From Bacteroidales bacterium (lineage in GTDB: Bacteria > Bacteroidota > Bacteroidia > Bacteroidales > UBA932), in assembly GCA_017451395.1 (NCBI GenBank), contig JAFSPR010000048.1, positions 1 through 47,179 on the forward strand: 47,179 nucleotides of DNA, given 5' to 3'. Positions 22,756-32,415 of this stretch are shown in pieces (position 1 is the first letter of the stretch; each line of letters opens with the position of its first letter). The translations under genes were made by a program, and so were the position numbers. The notes below the pieces were generated by a model. It searched no databases and was not told the DNA's origin. It was given only the letters and a program-made list of their open reading frames with translations.

Positions 22756-24456
22756 CACGCTGAACGAGTACGGATCCAGCGTCAACGCGCCGCCGTAAGG
22801 AAGCGTCACATTGGCCTTAACTGCCCCGGCGTTTACAACCAGGGCGCCGCCGCCCTCGTACTGGACTATGCCCACCTTGCCGTCACAGTATACCGTAAGG
22901 GCCTTGCTGCGGTCAAAAGCGCCAACTGCCGCCATTGCTTCCTTGTAGGCGGCAAAATACTCCGGCTGGGCGGTCCAGGCAAAACTCTGAGTGTTGAAGA
23001 AATTGATTGTGGAACCGTATGCAACCTCCTGGCTGCCGTAGATCATAGTGGCGGTATTGAGGCTCCTCATAAGCGTAAACGCCGTAAGCGCGCCTTCCTT
23101 GGAGCGGAAATCAGTGACGGGTGAACTCTCCGTGGCGTCGTCGTGGTTGGTGATGAAAAAGAGCGGGCATTTAGGGGCTCCTACTCCCTCCAGGGCACTC
23201 TTATAGGCATTGAAGAAGCCGTCAAGGCCGGCTCCGCCGAACGCCTGGATGAGTTTACTCTTTGCGCTGCGGGAGAAGATAAGGTCAAAGCCGTCGTCGT
23301 ACATCTTGGGGAAGTCTGACTCGGCAAGCATAATGAAGCCTGGCTTTTCCTGCCTGAGGGCCGATATTGCGTCTTTCCAGAACTCATCCATCGGGCCCAC
23401 GTTACGTCCGGTGGGGCCGTGGGCGTAGTCGCAGCGGTATCCGTCAATGTCCAGTTCCTTCACCCAGTAAAGGAGGGCATCGGTCATAGCGGCGCGAAGA
23501 TCCGCGCTGGAGTAATTGAGCTGCGCAACGTCCGTCCACACGCCATCGGCCGTGGGATTCACCACGTTCCCGCCCGAATCCTGGGCATACCAGTCCTTGT
23601 GATCCTTCACCCAGGAGCAGTCCCAGGCGGTGTGGTTCGCAACCCAGTCGAACATCACCTTCATCCCCTTTGCGTGGGCTGCGTCCACAAGGGCCCGGAG
23701 ATCCTCCAGGGAGCCGTAAGACGTATTCACGGCCTTGAAATCCTTGATGCAGTAGGGAGAGCCTATAGCCTTCTGGGTTCCCTGCTGATATATGGGCATA
23801 AGATAGAAAACGTCAGTTCCCAGGGCCTTAATGTCGTCCAGGCGGTCCTTGATCTTGCCAAAGGCGCCGCTGCTGCCGTAGAGTTTGGGATTTACCTGAT
23901 AGATGTTCCAGGCGTCACGCTTCTGCGCGGCCATTTTGAACAGTTCCTTCGGAGCAACGTCCACGGGGGCGTCGGACACGGTTATTTCAAGGTTTGAGCC
24001 GCCCTTGAAGGCCTTCGCCTCCTGTTCCGTCACCGTGAAGAAATAATCGGCCTTCTTCTCAAAAGTGAGGGACGGCTCTCCGGAAGAAGGGATCTGCTTG
24101 CCGTTGCCGTCATTGAAAATGAGTTTCTCCGTATTTCCGTATGCGGCCGATTGAGACACGTTGAAATAGGTGTACTCACGGCCCTTGACCGTTATCTTGC
24201 CGCTTGACTTGACGCCCGGCCAGGAGCCGCCAAGGTTGTTGACGGTACCATACATATATACAAGAAGGCTTTCCCAGCCGGTATTGTCAATCGCATAGAT
24301 GCGGTAACCGTCGTGGGCGGGGAATTCGGTATTGTTTTCCTCCTGCTCACCTCCCTGAGGCGTTGTATCAGGCTCAGTTTTGACCGGAGCGGTACAGCCC
24401 GCCAGAAGCGCCGCAACCGACAGGGCCAAGATAAGATTCAGAAGCTTTGTTTTCAT
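22744..24456 (-). CDS. GH13 alpha-amylase-family lipoprotein with N-terminal starch-binding region
   Basis: 570 residues, lipoprotein signal ending LLAGC. Residues about 45-165 look like a starch-binding beta-sandwich (NLGGSWPGVKSSG…TYFNVSQSA…FNDGNGKQIP), as in CBM26-type modules. The catalytic barrel follows with region I DWVANHT (270-276), region II GYRCDYAH with nucleophile Asp343, region III MLAESD with Glu379 and region IV FITNHDD with Asp439. All catalytic residues are present. It would be an outer-surface enzyme cutting alpha-1,4-glucan for SusC/D. It lies six bases after the BACON lipoprotein gene, in the same operon. Confidence 0.92.
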   Translation of the reverse strand: MKTKLLNLILALSVAALLAGCTAPVKTEPDTTPQGGEQEENNTEFPAHDGYRIYAIDNTGWESLLVYMYGTVNNLGGSWPGVKSSGKITVKGREYTYFNVSQSAAYGNTEKLIFNDGNGKQIPSSGEPSLTFEKKADYFFTVTEQEAKAFKGGSNLEITVSDAPVDVAPKELFKMAAQKRDAWNIYQVNPKLYGSSGAFGKIKDRLDDIKALGTDVFYLMPIYQQGTQKAIGSPYCIKDFKAVNTSYGSLEDLRALVDAAHAKGMKVMFDWVANHTAWDCSWVKDHKDWYAQDSGGNVVNPTADGVWTDVAQLNYSSADLRAAMTDALLYWVKELDIDGYRCDYAHGPTGRNVGPMDEFWKDAISALRQEKPGFIMLAESDFPKMYDDGFDLIFSRSAKSKLIQAFGGAGLDGFFNAYKSALEGVGAPKCPLFFITNHDDATESSPVTDFRSKEGALTAFTLMRSLNTATMIYGSQEVAYGSTINFFNTQSFAWTAQPEYFAAYKEAMAAVGAFDRSKALTVYCDGKVGIVQYEGGGALVVNAGAVKANVTLPYGGALTLDPYSFSVLPQ

Positions 24457-24462
24457 CAGTTA

Positions 24463-25506
24463 TTATTGTAATACCACGAAGGCCGAATAAGAATCGGCAC
24501 TCATATAAATATCTACAATGCCATTTACTCCGGGAAGGATGTCAGGGCCATTCTGGGTCAGGGGAAATGACGTTCCTAACTCCTGTATGTTTCCGCCCCT
24601 GTTAACATCCCAGGAGTGCCTGTAGATGAATTTGAATTTGTCGGAGGCCGATAAACTGACCCGGCGCGCGACCCACAAGTCTCCTTCCAGGGTCATTGGG
24701 ATGGAGGCTTTGGTGTCCCACTGCGGAGTAACCATAGTACCGGTTATGCTCCAGTCCCTGGATGATTCATCGGCATAATTCAACACTAACTGCTGCGAAG
24801 GATCTTCAATGCTGGAAAAAAAGGTGCAGCCGCCTTCTACCTTCACCACCTTCAGGCGGATATGTTCCTGAAGAGACGGGCTCTGAGGAATCACATTCTG
24901 AAGGATGGACGCCTCAACAATGGCTCCAGGCTCATTGGAATAAACCATACGAACGCTCAAAAACTGCTGAGTCCCGGGGTTAAGAATCACAAATTTTTTC
25001 AGGGAACCTTCCTTTCTCACATAATACTGGTGACGTCCCTTATCATACTTGAAATTGAGCCCCGCCACCCCGTAAACGCCGGGTCCTTTTACCTCTTCCC
25101 GGCCCTCCTGGCTGACGTGCAATGTCTCCGAGAGTTTCTCCTCCTCATTTATAAATCGTATATCGGCCTCTCTGGGCGCTGTTTCCGGATTTGGCTCTAC
25201 GGTGAAGGTATGGACGGTCTCTGTCATATCGGCCTTTGTCTCCCCCATTCTTATCCACGTGGTATTATCCGGGATAACTGCCTTTACATCTACATTGCTG
25301 GTCACTTTTACCTCTATCACCCCACCGTCTGCACCAACGTTTACAGAGGTTTCTGAAAGGATAAGCCGGGATTCCTCCTTTTGAGGAGTATCCTCGTTCC
25401 CGTTATTCTGCTCTTTTTCATCTGGCTTTTCGGGCTCCACCTCTTTGGCCGGAGTACAGGAGACGGCAAACAATATGATGGATAGTATGTATAACGCTCT
25501 TTTCAT
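24463..25506 (-). CDS. BACON-domain, SusE/F-like starch-binding lipoprotein (copy 2)
   Basis: 347 residues with a lipobox (ILFAVSC) and an acidic, lysine-rich linker suited to surface export. A BACON-type domain lies at about 45-135 (LILSETSVNVGADGGVIEVKVTSN…WIRMGE). A C-terminal carbohydrate-binding sandwich follows (DWSITGTMVTPQWDTKASIPM…KFKFIYRHSWDVNRGGN), matching the SusE/SusF starch-binding fold with its aromatic residues. It is a paralogue of the lipoprotein at 28105-29145, similar along its full length. It sits 12 bases after an M6 protease gene and six before the GH13 gene, so the group is co-expressed. Confidence 0.82.
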   Translation of the reverse strand: MKRALYILSIILFAVSCTPAKEVEPEKPDEKEQNNGNEDTPQKEESRLILSETSVNVGADGGVIEVKVTSNVDVKAVIPDNTTWIRMGETKADMTETVHTFTVEPNPETAPREADIRFINEEEKLSETLHVSQEGREEVKGPGVYGVAGLNFKYDKGRHQYYVRKEGSLKKFVILNPGTQQFLSVRMVYSNEPGAIVEASILQNVIPQSPSLQEHIRLKVVKVEGGCTFFSSIEDPSQQLVLNYADESSRDWSITGTMVTPQWDTKASIPMTLEGDLWVARRVSLSASDKFKFIYRHSWDVNRGGNIQELGTSFPLTQNGPDILPGVNGIVDIYMSADSYSAFVVLQ

Positions 25507-25518
25507 CGCCGATATAAA

Positions 25519-28065
25519 CTAGAGGACATTCACTGTAAGTTCAACGGTATCACTGTCAATGCTGGAGCCAAGGATGGTCATCTCCGCCTTTATTGTATGT
25601 TCTCCGGCAGAAAGGGTCACCGAGTCATCAGACGTCTCTTTTCCATCCACAAACCAACGAACGGACCCCAAATTCACTACGGGAGATTGTACAAGCTTCA
25701 GGGGGAAGCTGTCTCCGGCGTGAAGCTGGCCCGAGGGAGCCTCGATATAGGATATGCCGAAATCGGCCAGGGTGGCCCGCCCGTCAATTTGAACATAATC
25801 TTCAAGGGTAAGGACAATCACGGCGTTACCGCAATCCCATCCCCAGTCAAAAGCCGGTTCTCCCCACTTGTCTCCACCCGCTTCCGTGGTGGAGAAACCG
25901 TTATAAATAAGGAAGCCGCCTCTGACGGCAGGGCCGTTGTCCGTTATGACGGGATAGTCTTCATAATTGGTCTTAATCATATAACCCACATAGATATCCT
26001 GCCCCTGGGGAATGACAAAGTTTGAAGAAAGCTCCACATCCGTAACCAGGTTTCCTTTATCGGGCACCTGCTGGACAAGAACGCGATTGTCCTTTCCTGC
26101 GTCGATGAAAACCCAGAGTTCGTCACAGGAAGGATAATAACCGAATCTAATGTGTTTGACAAGCTTCCCGGCATAATCCTTCAACATGCTGGCACTGAAT
26201 TTCTGGGCAACGGTATAGTTTGTCCGGCTCCCGATACCCCACTGCTGGGCAAGGTGCAAATCTGAGAGCGACAGGGTGCTGGTGGAAGATTCTATGAATA
26301 CGGATTCCAACTTGAAGTTCTTTGCCACAAAATGGCCTTTCACAGTGGCCTCCTGAGGAAGGCAGTCCCGGCCGAAGACCGTTATCACAAGGTCTTCCGG
26401 CATACCGCTGTCTGTTAAAAGAGTGTATTTCCCATTAGAATCCGTGGTGGTCCAGGCAAGGGCCTCGCTTTGGACAGACCTCCTGGTTATGGACCTTCTC
26501 ATGTTACGGGAAGCGGCCGATGACAAAAACACCGCCGCATCCGGGAAGGGATTCCCGTCTTTGTCCAGCACGTAGCCGGAAATGGTCTGTCCACGGACAG
26601 TCACGTTGAAAGATGCCTGGTTGGCTAATTTGTCATAGCTGATATTCTCAAGCATGTAGCCATCAATACCGGACCAGTCTGAGAGAACATAATCAGTCAC
26701 CTCGTAAGAATAGCCCGGATAAAAGTCCGACGTAGGGAAGGTCCAAAAAATCCAGTTGTCCTCTCCCCAGTCCGTAGGAGAAAGGATATAGCAGCACGGA
26801 TGGTCTCCGTAGGAGTTTATTGAATTGAGATTCCAGATATCGGCCGCGGTGGAATTGCCTACCGGATTCAATGAGGCATCAATGTGATACACAAGAAGGC
26901 CTGACGGGGAATTTGAATCCCAGCCATTTCCGCTACGGGTTTCAAAGAGAAAGCATTCATTCTCCGTCGATGCGGGAAGGATATATGCCTTGCCGCTGTC
27001 CAAACCGGGAATGGAGATTGTACCAAGCTGTGGATCAAGTGGCTCCAGTTCTTTAATATACCCCAGCAGATAGCGCTCAAAAGCGCTCATACTGGGTGGA
27101 AACTGTTTAGAATCCCCATATGCCATAAGATTCCAGGCTGAAGGAGTCCTGGCCTTTCCATTATCTTCATAGTCCAGGTCATATAGATCTGGAAGACCGA
27201 TTGAGTGACCGAATTCATGGGCAAACGATCCAATTCCATTAAAAGACGACCAGTCTCTATGTAATTCAGATGAATAGGTGTATATATTGACTTTCTTCCC
27301 GTCAAAGGTCCTGTTTCTTAAATCGGAAGAAATCTGGTAATAGTTCTGCAAGAACGCCTTGTGCGACCATATGGCATCTGCCCCGCCACCAGCCGCCTGG
27401 TCCACTCCGGGGCATATCAGGCATACGGTATCCATGGCACCGTCATTATCGTAATCATAGCCTGAAAAATCTACGGAAGGATCCAGCTTCACCATTGCTT
27501 CCAGAAGTGACGTGGACGCCTTCAGAAAATTTTTCTCCCCGTCCCCGGTTATTCTCTCATAAAATGATCTCTCCAGCCTTACAGGCCCATACACGTCAAA
27601 TGTCGGCGTAAAAAGGCCGTAAGAGGCTTCCGTGAAGTAATCCTTTACAGATCCGTACTGACCGTTCTCGGAGAACCCTGGCTCATTCAAAGCACGATTA
27701 AAATAGATCACAGCGCCATCCTGGAAATACTTGTCACTGAATTCCACCAAAATCACCGGGATGCGCCGGTTCCCTAATCCGTTACCGTTATTGCCCCAGT
27801 AACCCATCTGTGCTTTTGGACGTACGGTGCGTTTTTGCCTGACGGAATGCATTGATGACGGCCGCAACCATTTGTCTTCCCCCATCTCATAGACGGTCCG
27901 GCCATCTTCGGATGTATACCAACTGAAGTACTCGTCTCCGTGAATCCTCACTACGATGGTACTTCCATCCGGCTGCACCATCTTTACGGGACGTGGAATA
28001 GCCGGCCCGGCACCTGCCAACACGGTCAGCGTCATAAGCCATATAATAACCAGTAGTTTTCTCAT
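25519..28065 (-). CDS. M6-family metalloprotease, long form (copy 2)
   Basis: 848 residues with a cleavable signal peptide (no lipobox). The InhA-like M6 domain carries zinc motif HEFGHSIGLPD at 283-293, followed by YDLDY and the SAWNLMAYGD turn. A carboxypeptidase-regulatory-like sandwich follows (QTISGYVLDKDGNPFPDAAVF). An extra beta-rich domain of about 150 residues is missing from its paralogue, and a C-terminal Ig-like domain (ATLADFGISYIEAPSGQLH…) closes the protein. It would be a secreted endopeptidase. It does not show a standard type IX secretion tail that I recognise. It forms a repeated pair with the adjacent starch-binding lipoprotein gene. Confidence 0.88.
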   Translation of the reverse strand: MRKLLVIIWLMTLTVLAGAGPAIPRPVKMVQPDGSTIVVRIHGDEYFSWYTSEDGRTVYEMGEDKWLRPSSMHSVRQKRTVRPKAQMGYWGNNGNGLGNRRIPVILVEFSDKYFQDGAVIYFNRALNEPGFSENGQYGSVKDYFTEASYGLFTPTFDVYGPVRLERSFYERITGDGEKNFLKASTSLLEAMVKLDPSVDFSGYDYDNDGAMDTVCLICPGVDQAAGGGADAIWSHKAFLQNYYQISSDLRNRTFDGKKVNIYTYSSELHRDWSSFNGIGSFAHEFGHSIGLPDLYDLDYEDNGKARTPSAWNLMAYGDSKQFPPSMSAFERYLLGYIKELEPLDPQLGTISIPGLDSGKAYILPASTENECFLFETRSGNGWDSNSPSGLLVYHIDASLNPVGNSTAADIWNLNSINSYGDHPCCYILSPTDWGEDNWIFWTFPTSDFYPGYSYEVTDYVLSDWSGIDGYMLENISYDKLANQASFNVTVRGQTISGYVLDKDGNPFPDAAVFLSSAASRNMRRSITRRSVQSEALAWTTTDSNGKYTLLTDSGMPEDLVITVFGRDCLPQEATVKGHFVAKNFKLESVFIESSTSTLSLSDLHLAQQWGIGSRTNYTVAQKFSASMLKDYAGKLVKHIRFGYYPSCDELWVFIDAGKDNRVLVQQVPDKGNLVTDVELSSNFVIPQGQDIYVGYMIKTNYEDYPVITDNGPAVRGGFLIYNGFSTTEAGGDKWGEPAFDWGWDCGNAVIVLTLEDYVQIDGRATLADFGISYIEAPSGQLHAGDSFPLKLVQSPVVNLGSVRWFVDGKETSDDSVTLSAGEHTIKAEMTILGSSIDSDTVELTVNVL

Positions 28066-28104
28066 AGCCGCAAGTTACATAAAATCAGATAAAAAAACAA
28101 TGAC

Positions 28105-29145
28105 CTACTGCGCCACCAGATAAGCCGAAAAAGTATCGGCATTCATATAGATGTCAAAGGTGCCGCTTGTTCTGGGGATGATGTTGGGGCCATCCTGATA
28201 GACGGAGAATGGTGTCCCAAAACCAATTATGTTCCCGCCTCTGTTAATCTCCCAGGAGTGCCTGTAAATGAACTTGAATTCATCCGACGAGGTAAGAGTC
28301 ACGCCACGGGCCACCCACCAGTCATCTTCAAGTGTCATAGGTATGGAAGCGATGGTGTCCCACTGCGGGAAAACCATTGTTCCGGTTATGCTCCAGTCCG
28401 TAGGGTTGTCGTTGGAATACTTGACCATAAGCACTTTTGTGTCGTCTTCCAGACTTGAGAAAAAAGTATTGCTCCCCTCTGTCTTCATTACTTTGAGGCG
28501 GACATTCTCATAGACGGATTGAATAGCCGGATTCACGTTCTGCACTATTTTTGCGTCAACCTCAGTGCCTGCGATTCCGGTGTATAACATACTTACACTT
28601 AAAAACTTCTGAGTCACAGGATCCAGAATAATGAACTTATCAACAGATCCGTCTTTTCTTGTCAGGTACTGGTTCTTTCCTTCCTCGTAAACGAAATTCA
28701 AACCGCAAATGCCGTAAACTCCGGGCCCTTTTACCTGGTCCTCCGGCTTGTAGGCATCCTGGACAATATGTACTGTTTTCTTCAGGTTATCGGCATTATA
28801 GACAAAGGCTATATCTGTATGTCTCGGCGATGTCTCCGGATTAGCCTCAACGATGAAGGTATACACGGTTTCTGTCAGGGCCTTGGTTTCTCCAAGACTT
28901 ATCCAGGGAGCGGAATCAGGAAGAATCACCTCAAGTTCAACATTGCTGGTTACCTTTACTTCTATTTCTCCGCCCTGGTAACCTATTCCGGCTGACGGGG
29001 CCGACAGAATGATACGCGACTTTTCTTTTTCAGGCGGCGAAACATCTTCCTTTTTGTCATCCTTTTCCGGAGCAGTCTGCTCCTGCGGCGTGCAGGAAAC
29101 AATTAATAATGCGGCCGACAATAATATGTAAAAAGCTTTTTTCAT
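28105..29145 (-). CDS. BACON-domain, SusE/F-like starch-binding lipoprotein (copy 1)
   Basis: 346 residues, paralogue of 24463-25506 with the same order: lipobox (LLIVSC), charged linker, BACON domain (IILSAPSAGIGYQGGEIEVKVTSN), and the C-terminal starch-binding module DWSITGTMVFPQWDTIASIPM with KFIYRHSWEINRGGN. The conserved aromatics at the presumed glucan platform are kept in both copies, which suggests both still bind. It lies 12 bases downstream of the shorter M6 protease and 39 bases upstream of the longer one. Confidence 0.82.
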   Translation of the reverse strand: MKKAFYILLSAALLIVSCTPQEQTAPEKDDKKEDVSPPEKEKSRIILSAPSAGIGYQGGEIEVKVTSNVELEVILPDSAPWISLGETKALTETVYTFIVEANPETSPRHTDIAFVYNADNLKKTVHIVQDAYKPEDQVKGPGVYGICGLNFVYEEGKNQYLTRKDGSVDKFIILDPVTQKFLSVSMLYTGIAGTEVDAKIVQNVNPAIQSVYENVRLKVMKTEGSNTFFSSLEDDTKVLMVKYSNDNPTDWSITGTMVFPQWDTIASIPMTLEDDWWVARGVTLTSSDEFKFIYRHSWEINRGGNIIGFGTPFSVYQDGPNIIPRTSGTFDIYMNADTFSAYLVAQ

Positions 29146-29157
29146 AACAGGAATATG

Positions 29158-31116
29158 CTATAGAACATTTATGACAAGCTCAACGGTGTCGGATTCCAAA
29201 CCGTCGCCGTATATATTATTGTAGTCAATCGTGACCTTGATGGTATGCCGGCCGGATGAAACCACCACTGAGTCTTCAGTTGCTTCATTGCCGTCCATAT
29301 ACCAATGCAGAGTCTCAATTTCACCGACAGCAGACTTCACAAGCTTCAGGGGGAAGGAATCGCCTGAATGAAGCTGCCCTGTGGGCGCTTGAATGTAGGA
29401 AATGCCGAAATCGGCCAGGGTGGCACGGCTGTCAATCCAGAAAGAGTCTGTATATACGGACTCCAGAGTAAAGTCCTTTATAACATAGTGGCCATGCACA
29501 TTTGCCTTCTGGGAGATGCAGTTACGCCCGAAAGTGGTAATTACAAGGTCCTCCGGCATTGATTCGTCCGGATAAAAACTGTAATAACCGCCGAACTCGG
29601 TGGTGGTTGTAGCCAGGATTTCCTCTGTTGCGGCCGATGACAGGTTCAGGACCGCACCGTTGATTGGATTCCCGTCTTTGTCATATACATATCCTGATAT
29701 ATGCTGAGCCACGAATTTCACGTCAAACGCCGCCTGGCCGAATGCCGCGTCATAGCTGATATTCAGAAGCCTGTAGTCCGGCTCCCCTGACCACTCGGTA
29801 AGGGTATAATCCGGTTCTGAATTGATACACCAGGAACTCCAGGAATCATTTCCGACTGAACCCAGAATATAGCAGCAAGGGTGATCACCGTAAGCATTTA
29901 TCTGATTGCTGTTCCAAATGGCCGAAGCATTGGTGTCGTGAATCTGATTCAGGGAAGTGTCTATATGGTAGATAAGCAGGCCCGACGGAACGCAGGAATC
30001 CCAGCCGTAAGTGTTTCTGACCTCAAAAAGGAAGTACTCTCCTCCGTTGGAAGCCGGGAGAATATATGCCTTTCCCTGGTCCAGACCGGGAATAGTTTGA
30101 GCGCCCTCACCATCAATGGTATCCAAACTGCTGATATATCCCAGCAGATAACGTTCAAATGTACTCAGTCTGGGAGGAATCTGCAAATGATTGCCTGCAG
30201 CCATAAGATTCCAGTAGGAAGGGTGGGGTGCCGTGCCGTTTTCCTCATAGTTGGTGTCATATAAATCCGGAAGGCCCAGTGTATGGCCGAATTCATGACA
30301 GAAAGTACCTATCCTATGAAAGGCAGACATGTCGCCTGACATTTCCGGGGAGCAGAAATAGGTTCCGGCAATCTTCCCGTCAAATGACTTTTGGCCGGAA
30401 TAAGTGAGATGGGCCTGATGTGACCAGATTGCATCGGGACCGCCTCCATCCTCCTGCCCCATGCCGGGAAAAATGAGCGCAATGGTGTCTATATATCCGT
30501 CATTGTCATGGTCGTAGATGGAGAAATCAACCGTAGGGTCAAGCATTGCCATGGCCTCAAAAATGACGGTGCGGGCAAGAGCATTGTTTCCGGAGTTATC
30601 ACCGCTGATTTTATCTGTGGATTTCCGTGAAATCCTCACAGGTCCCATCACGTCAAATTCCGGCGTAAAGAGCCCGTAAGACGCATCGATATAATAATCC
30701 CTCACAGAGCCGTATTGTCCGTTGTCGGAAAAGCCTTCTGCGTTAAGCGCACGGCGGAAATAATCGTATGCCCCTTCATGGAAATGCTTGTCGCTGAATT
30801 CTACCAGCAAAACCGGGATATGCTTGTTCCCCATTCCATTTCCATTTTCTCCCCACCAACCCTGATTTATACGGGGTTCGGCCTTGCGACGCGGCTTTTT
30901 CCCGGACACAGGGCGCCACCAGAGGTCCTCGCCCCTCTCATAAACGGTTTTTCCGTCTTCGGATGTATACCAATTATAATACTCGTCTCCATGAAGCCTG
31001 AGTGTAATGAAACTGCCGTCCGGCTGCTTCATTTTCACCGGGAACGGCGTGGCGGGTCCTGCACTGGCCGCATACGCCAGACATATCAATAAAACAATAA
31101 CCGATATCTTTTTCAT
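29158..31116 (-). CDS. M6-family metalloprotease, short form (copy 1)
   Basis: 652 residues, signal peptide MKKISVIVLLICLAYAASA. The M6 domain carries zinc motif HEFGHTLGLPD from 274, the regulatory-like sandwich QHISGYVYDKDGNPINGAV follows, and the same C-terminal Ig-like domain as copy 2 comes directly after TLESVYTDSFWID. The domain of about 150 residues that copy 2 carries at that point is absent, so one copy gained or lost a whole module. It follows susE after a strong hairpin at 31179-31204 and has a possible promoter of its own at 31145-31152, so its dose may differ from SusCDE. Confidence 0.88.
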   Translation of the reverse strand: MKKISVIVLLICLAYAASAGPATPFPVKMKQPDGSFITLRLHGDEYYNWYTSEDGKTVYERGEDLWWRPVSGKKPRRKAEPRINQGWWGENGNGMGNKHIPVLLVEFSDKHFHEGAYDYFRRALNAEGFSDNGQYGSVRDYYIDASYGLFTPEFDVMGPVRISRKSTDKISGDNSGNNALARTVIFEAMAMLDPTVDFSIYDHDNDGYIDTIALIFPGMGQEDGGGPDAIWSHQAHLTYSGQKSFDGKIAGTYFCSPEMSGDMSAFHRIGTFCHEFGHTLGLPDLYDTNYEENGTAPHPSYWNLMAAGNHLQIPPRLSTFERYLLGYISSLDTIDGEGAQTIPGLDQGKAYILPASNGGEYFLFEVRNTYGWDSCVPSGLLIYHIDTSLNQIHDTNASAIWNSNQINAYGDHPCCYILGSVGNDSWSSWCINSEPDYTLTEWSGEPDYRLLNISYDAAFGQAAFDVKFVAQHISGYVYDKDGNPINGAVLNLSSAATEEILATTTTEFGGYYSFYPDESMPEDLVITTFGRNCISQKANVHGHYVIKDFTLESVYTDSFWIDSRATLADFGISYIQAPTGQLHSGDSFPLKLVKSAVGEIETLHWYMDGNEATEDSVVVSSGRHTIKVTIDYNNIYGDGLESDTVELVINVL

Positions 31117-31144
31117 AAGTAACTGTCCTTCAACCGCGAATATA

Positions 31145-31152
31145 CAAAAATA
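31145..31152 (-). promoter_or_regulatory. Possible internal -7 box (TATTTTTG) before the M6 gene
   Basis: TAnnTTTG match 29 bases before the ATG at 31116. No well-spaced TTG, so it is tentative. Confidence 0.35.
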
Positions 31153-31178
31153 TCATAACACTGCCAACTACATAACAA

Positions 31179-31204
31179 GCGGCTGGCCCGGTGGGGCCAG
31201 CCGC
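31179..31204 (-). terminator. Strong intercistronic hairpin after susE
   Basis: Perfect 11-bp GC-rich stem GCGGCTGGCCC / GGGCCAGCCGC with a four-base loop, followed on the minus strand by TTGTTATG. It is probably a partial terminator or an RNA-stabilising 3' hairpin separating susCDE from the protease genes. Confidence 0.65.
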
Positions 31205-31228
31205 AAGAAGAGTATTGGTATAGAACCG

Positions 31229-32410
31229 CTACTTGGTAATGTAGCAAACCATATACGTAGGGAAGAGGTACACGGTGTAGGTACCTGCCTCGATAGCCAT
31301 ATCACCGCCACCCTTTGAGAGTTCGATGATGGTGTCAAGCGCTACGGTGCCGCCGCCAAGGTCATAATCCTTCCACTCGTCGTTGCCACGGAACTTGAAC
31401 TTGTCACCTGCAAGTTCGATATCCTTGACGCACCAGATTTCAGGATCGTCGGAAACCTTCTCAAGGTCAGTGTCAACATCCCATCCGCCGGGCTGTGCAG
31501 GGCCGATAAGACCCCAGGTATTTGCGCCGCCCATTGCGTCGTTGATGCTGTAACCTGAGAGATCCACGTCCGGGAGTGAAGCGCCGCCGCCGGCGGGCTC
31601 ATCAATCTCCTCAACATTGTCGTCGGTGATCTTGAAGAAGAAGTTGCGTTCGATCTTCTGTCCCTTGAAGCAGTCGAAGTTCTCAAGCTGAGCGCCCTTA
31701 CCGTTGTTGTTGATGATGAAGTTGACGGTCAGATCCTTTGTCTTTGCTCCGAGGTCGAAGTATACGAAGGTGGTACCGCCAAGGTCCACAGTGCCGGTAG
31801 GCTGCATTCCGGGCCAACTGCCAAAGAGGTCGTTGGCATCGCTGAGGCCGTCACCCCAGGCGTAGAGAGCCATCTCTGCATAAGTGGGAGCGTCGCTGTT
31901 GTCCACAAAGAAGCCGAAGCCTTCAAGTGCGGGCAGGTTGCTTGAGCCCTGCTCCTCTTCCTTGAGGGTCCAGGAGATCTGCTTGGGCTGGGAATCCACG
32001 TAGCCGTTGGTTACGCCCTTGGAAGGATCCTGGATGGTGCCGCGTACGACAATCTCCAGATCTACGTTATCACCGTAAGAAAGGCCGCGGTTAAGAAGGG
32101 CTGCGGTGAGATTCTTGCCGGAAATCTTGAGGGAAGTGCCTTCGTCCTTTGCGGATGAAAGGGTTACGTCGCAGGGGGAATCGTTAACGGAGATGAGGCC
32201 GAGAGTATGATAGACCGGCATCTTCTCGTTGAAGGACATATTGAAGGCAGCGGGAGTATAATTGACGGTAACGTCGGTGCCGACAGTTACGTCTCCAATG
32301 ACGGGAGCGGTAACTTCACTTGCCTTGAAAGTCACTTTCTCGTCTTTGGCGCAGGAGATTGCCAGTACGGCAAGAAGGCCTGCGGAAACTATTGATAGAA
32401 CTTTTTTCAT
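31229..32410 (-). CDS. SusE-like starch-binding outer-membrane lipoprotein
   Basis: 393 residues with lipobox LAVLAISC. After an N-terminal SusE-type Ig domain (about 25-155) comes a carbohydrate-binding sandwich (ALYAWGDGLSDANDLFGSWPGMQPTG), with the tryptophans seen in starch-binding CBM26-like modules. A C-terminal module (GWDVDTDLEKVSDDPEIWCVKDIELAGDKFKFRGNDEW) resembles SusE/F. It would hold alpha-glucan at the cell surface for SusC/D. It lies five bases after susD and is the last gene before the hairpin. Confidence 0.85.
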   Translation of the reverse strand: MKKVLSIVSAGLLAVLAISCAKDEKVTFKASEVTAPVIGDVTVGTDVTVNYTPAAFNMSFNEKMPVYHTLGLISVNDSPCDVTLSSAKDEGTSLKISGKNLTAALLNRGLSYGDNVDLEIVVRGTIQDPSKGVTNGYVDSQPKQISWTLKEEEQGSSNLPALEGFGFFVDNSDAPTYAEMALYAWGDGLSDANDLFGSWPGMQPTGTVDLGGTTFVYFDLGAKTKDLTVNFIINNNGKGAQLENFDCFKGQKIERNFFFKITDDNVEEIDEPAGGGASLPDVDLSGYSINDAMGGANTWGLIGPAQPGGWDVDTDLEKVSDDPEIWCVKDIELAGDKFKFRGNDEWKDYDLGGGTVALDTIIELSKGGGDMAIEAGTYTVYLFPTYMVCYITK

Positions 32411-32415
32411 ATCTT

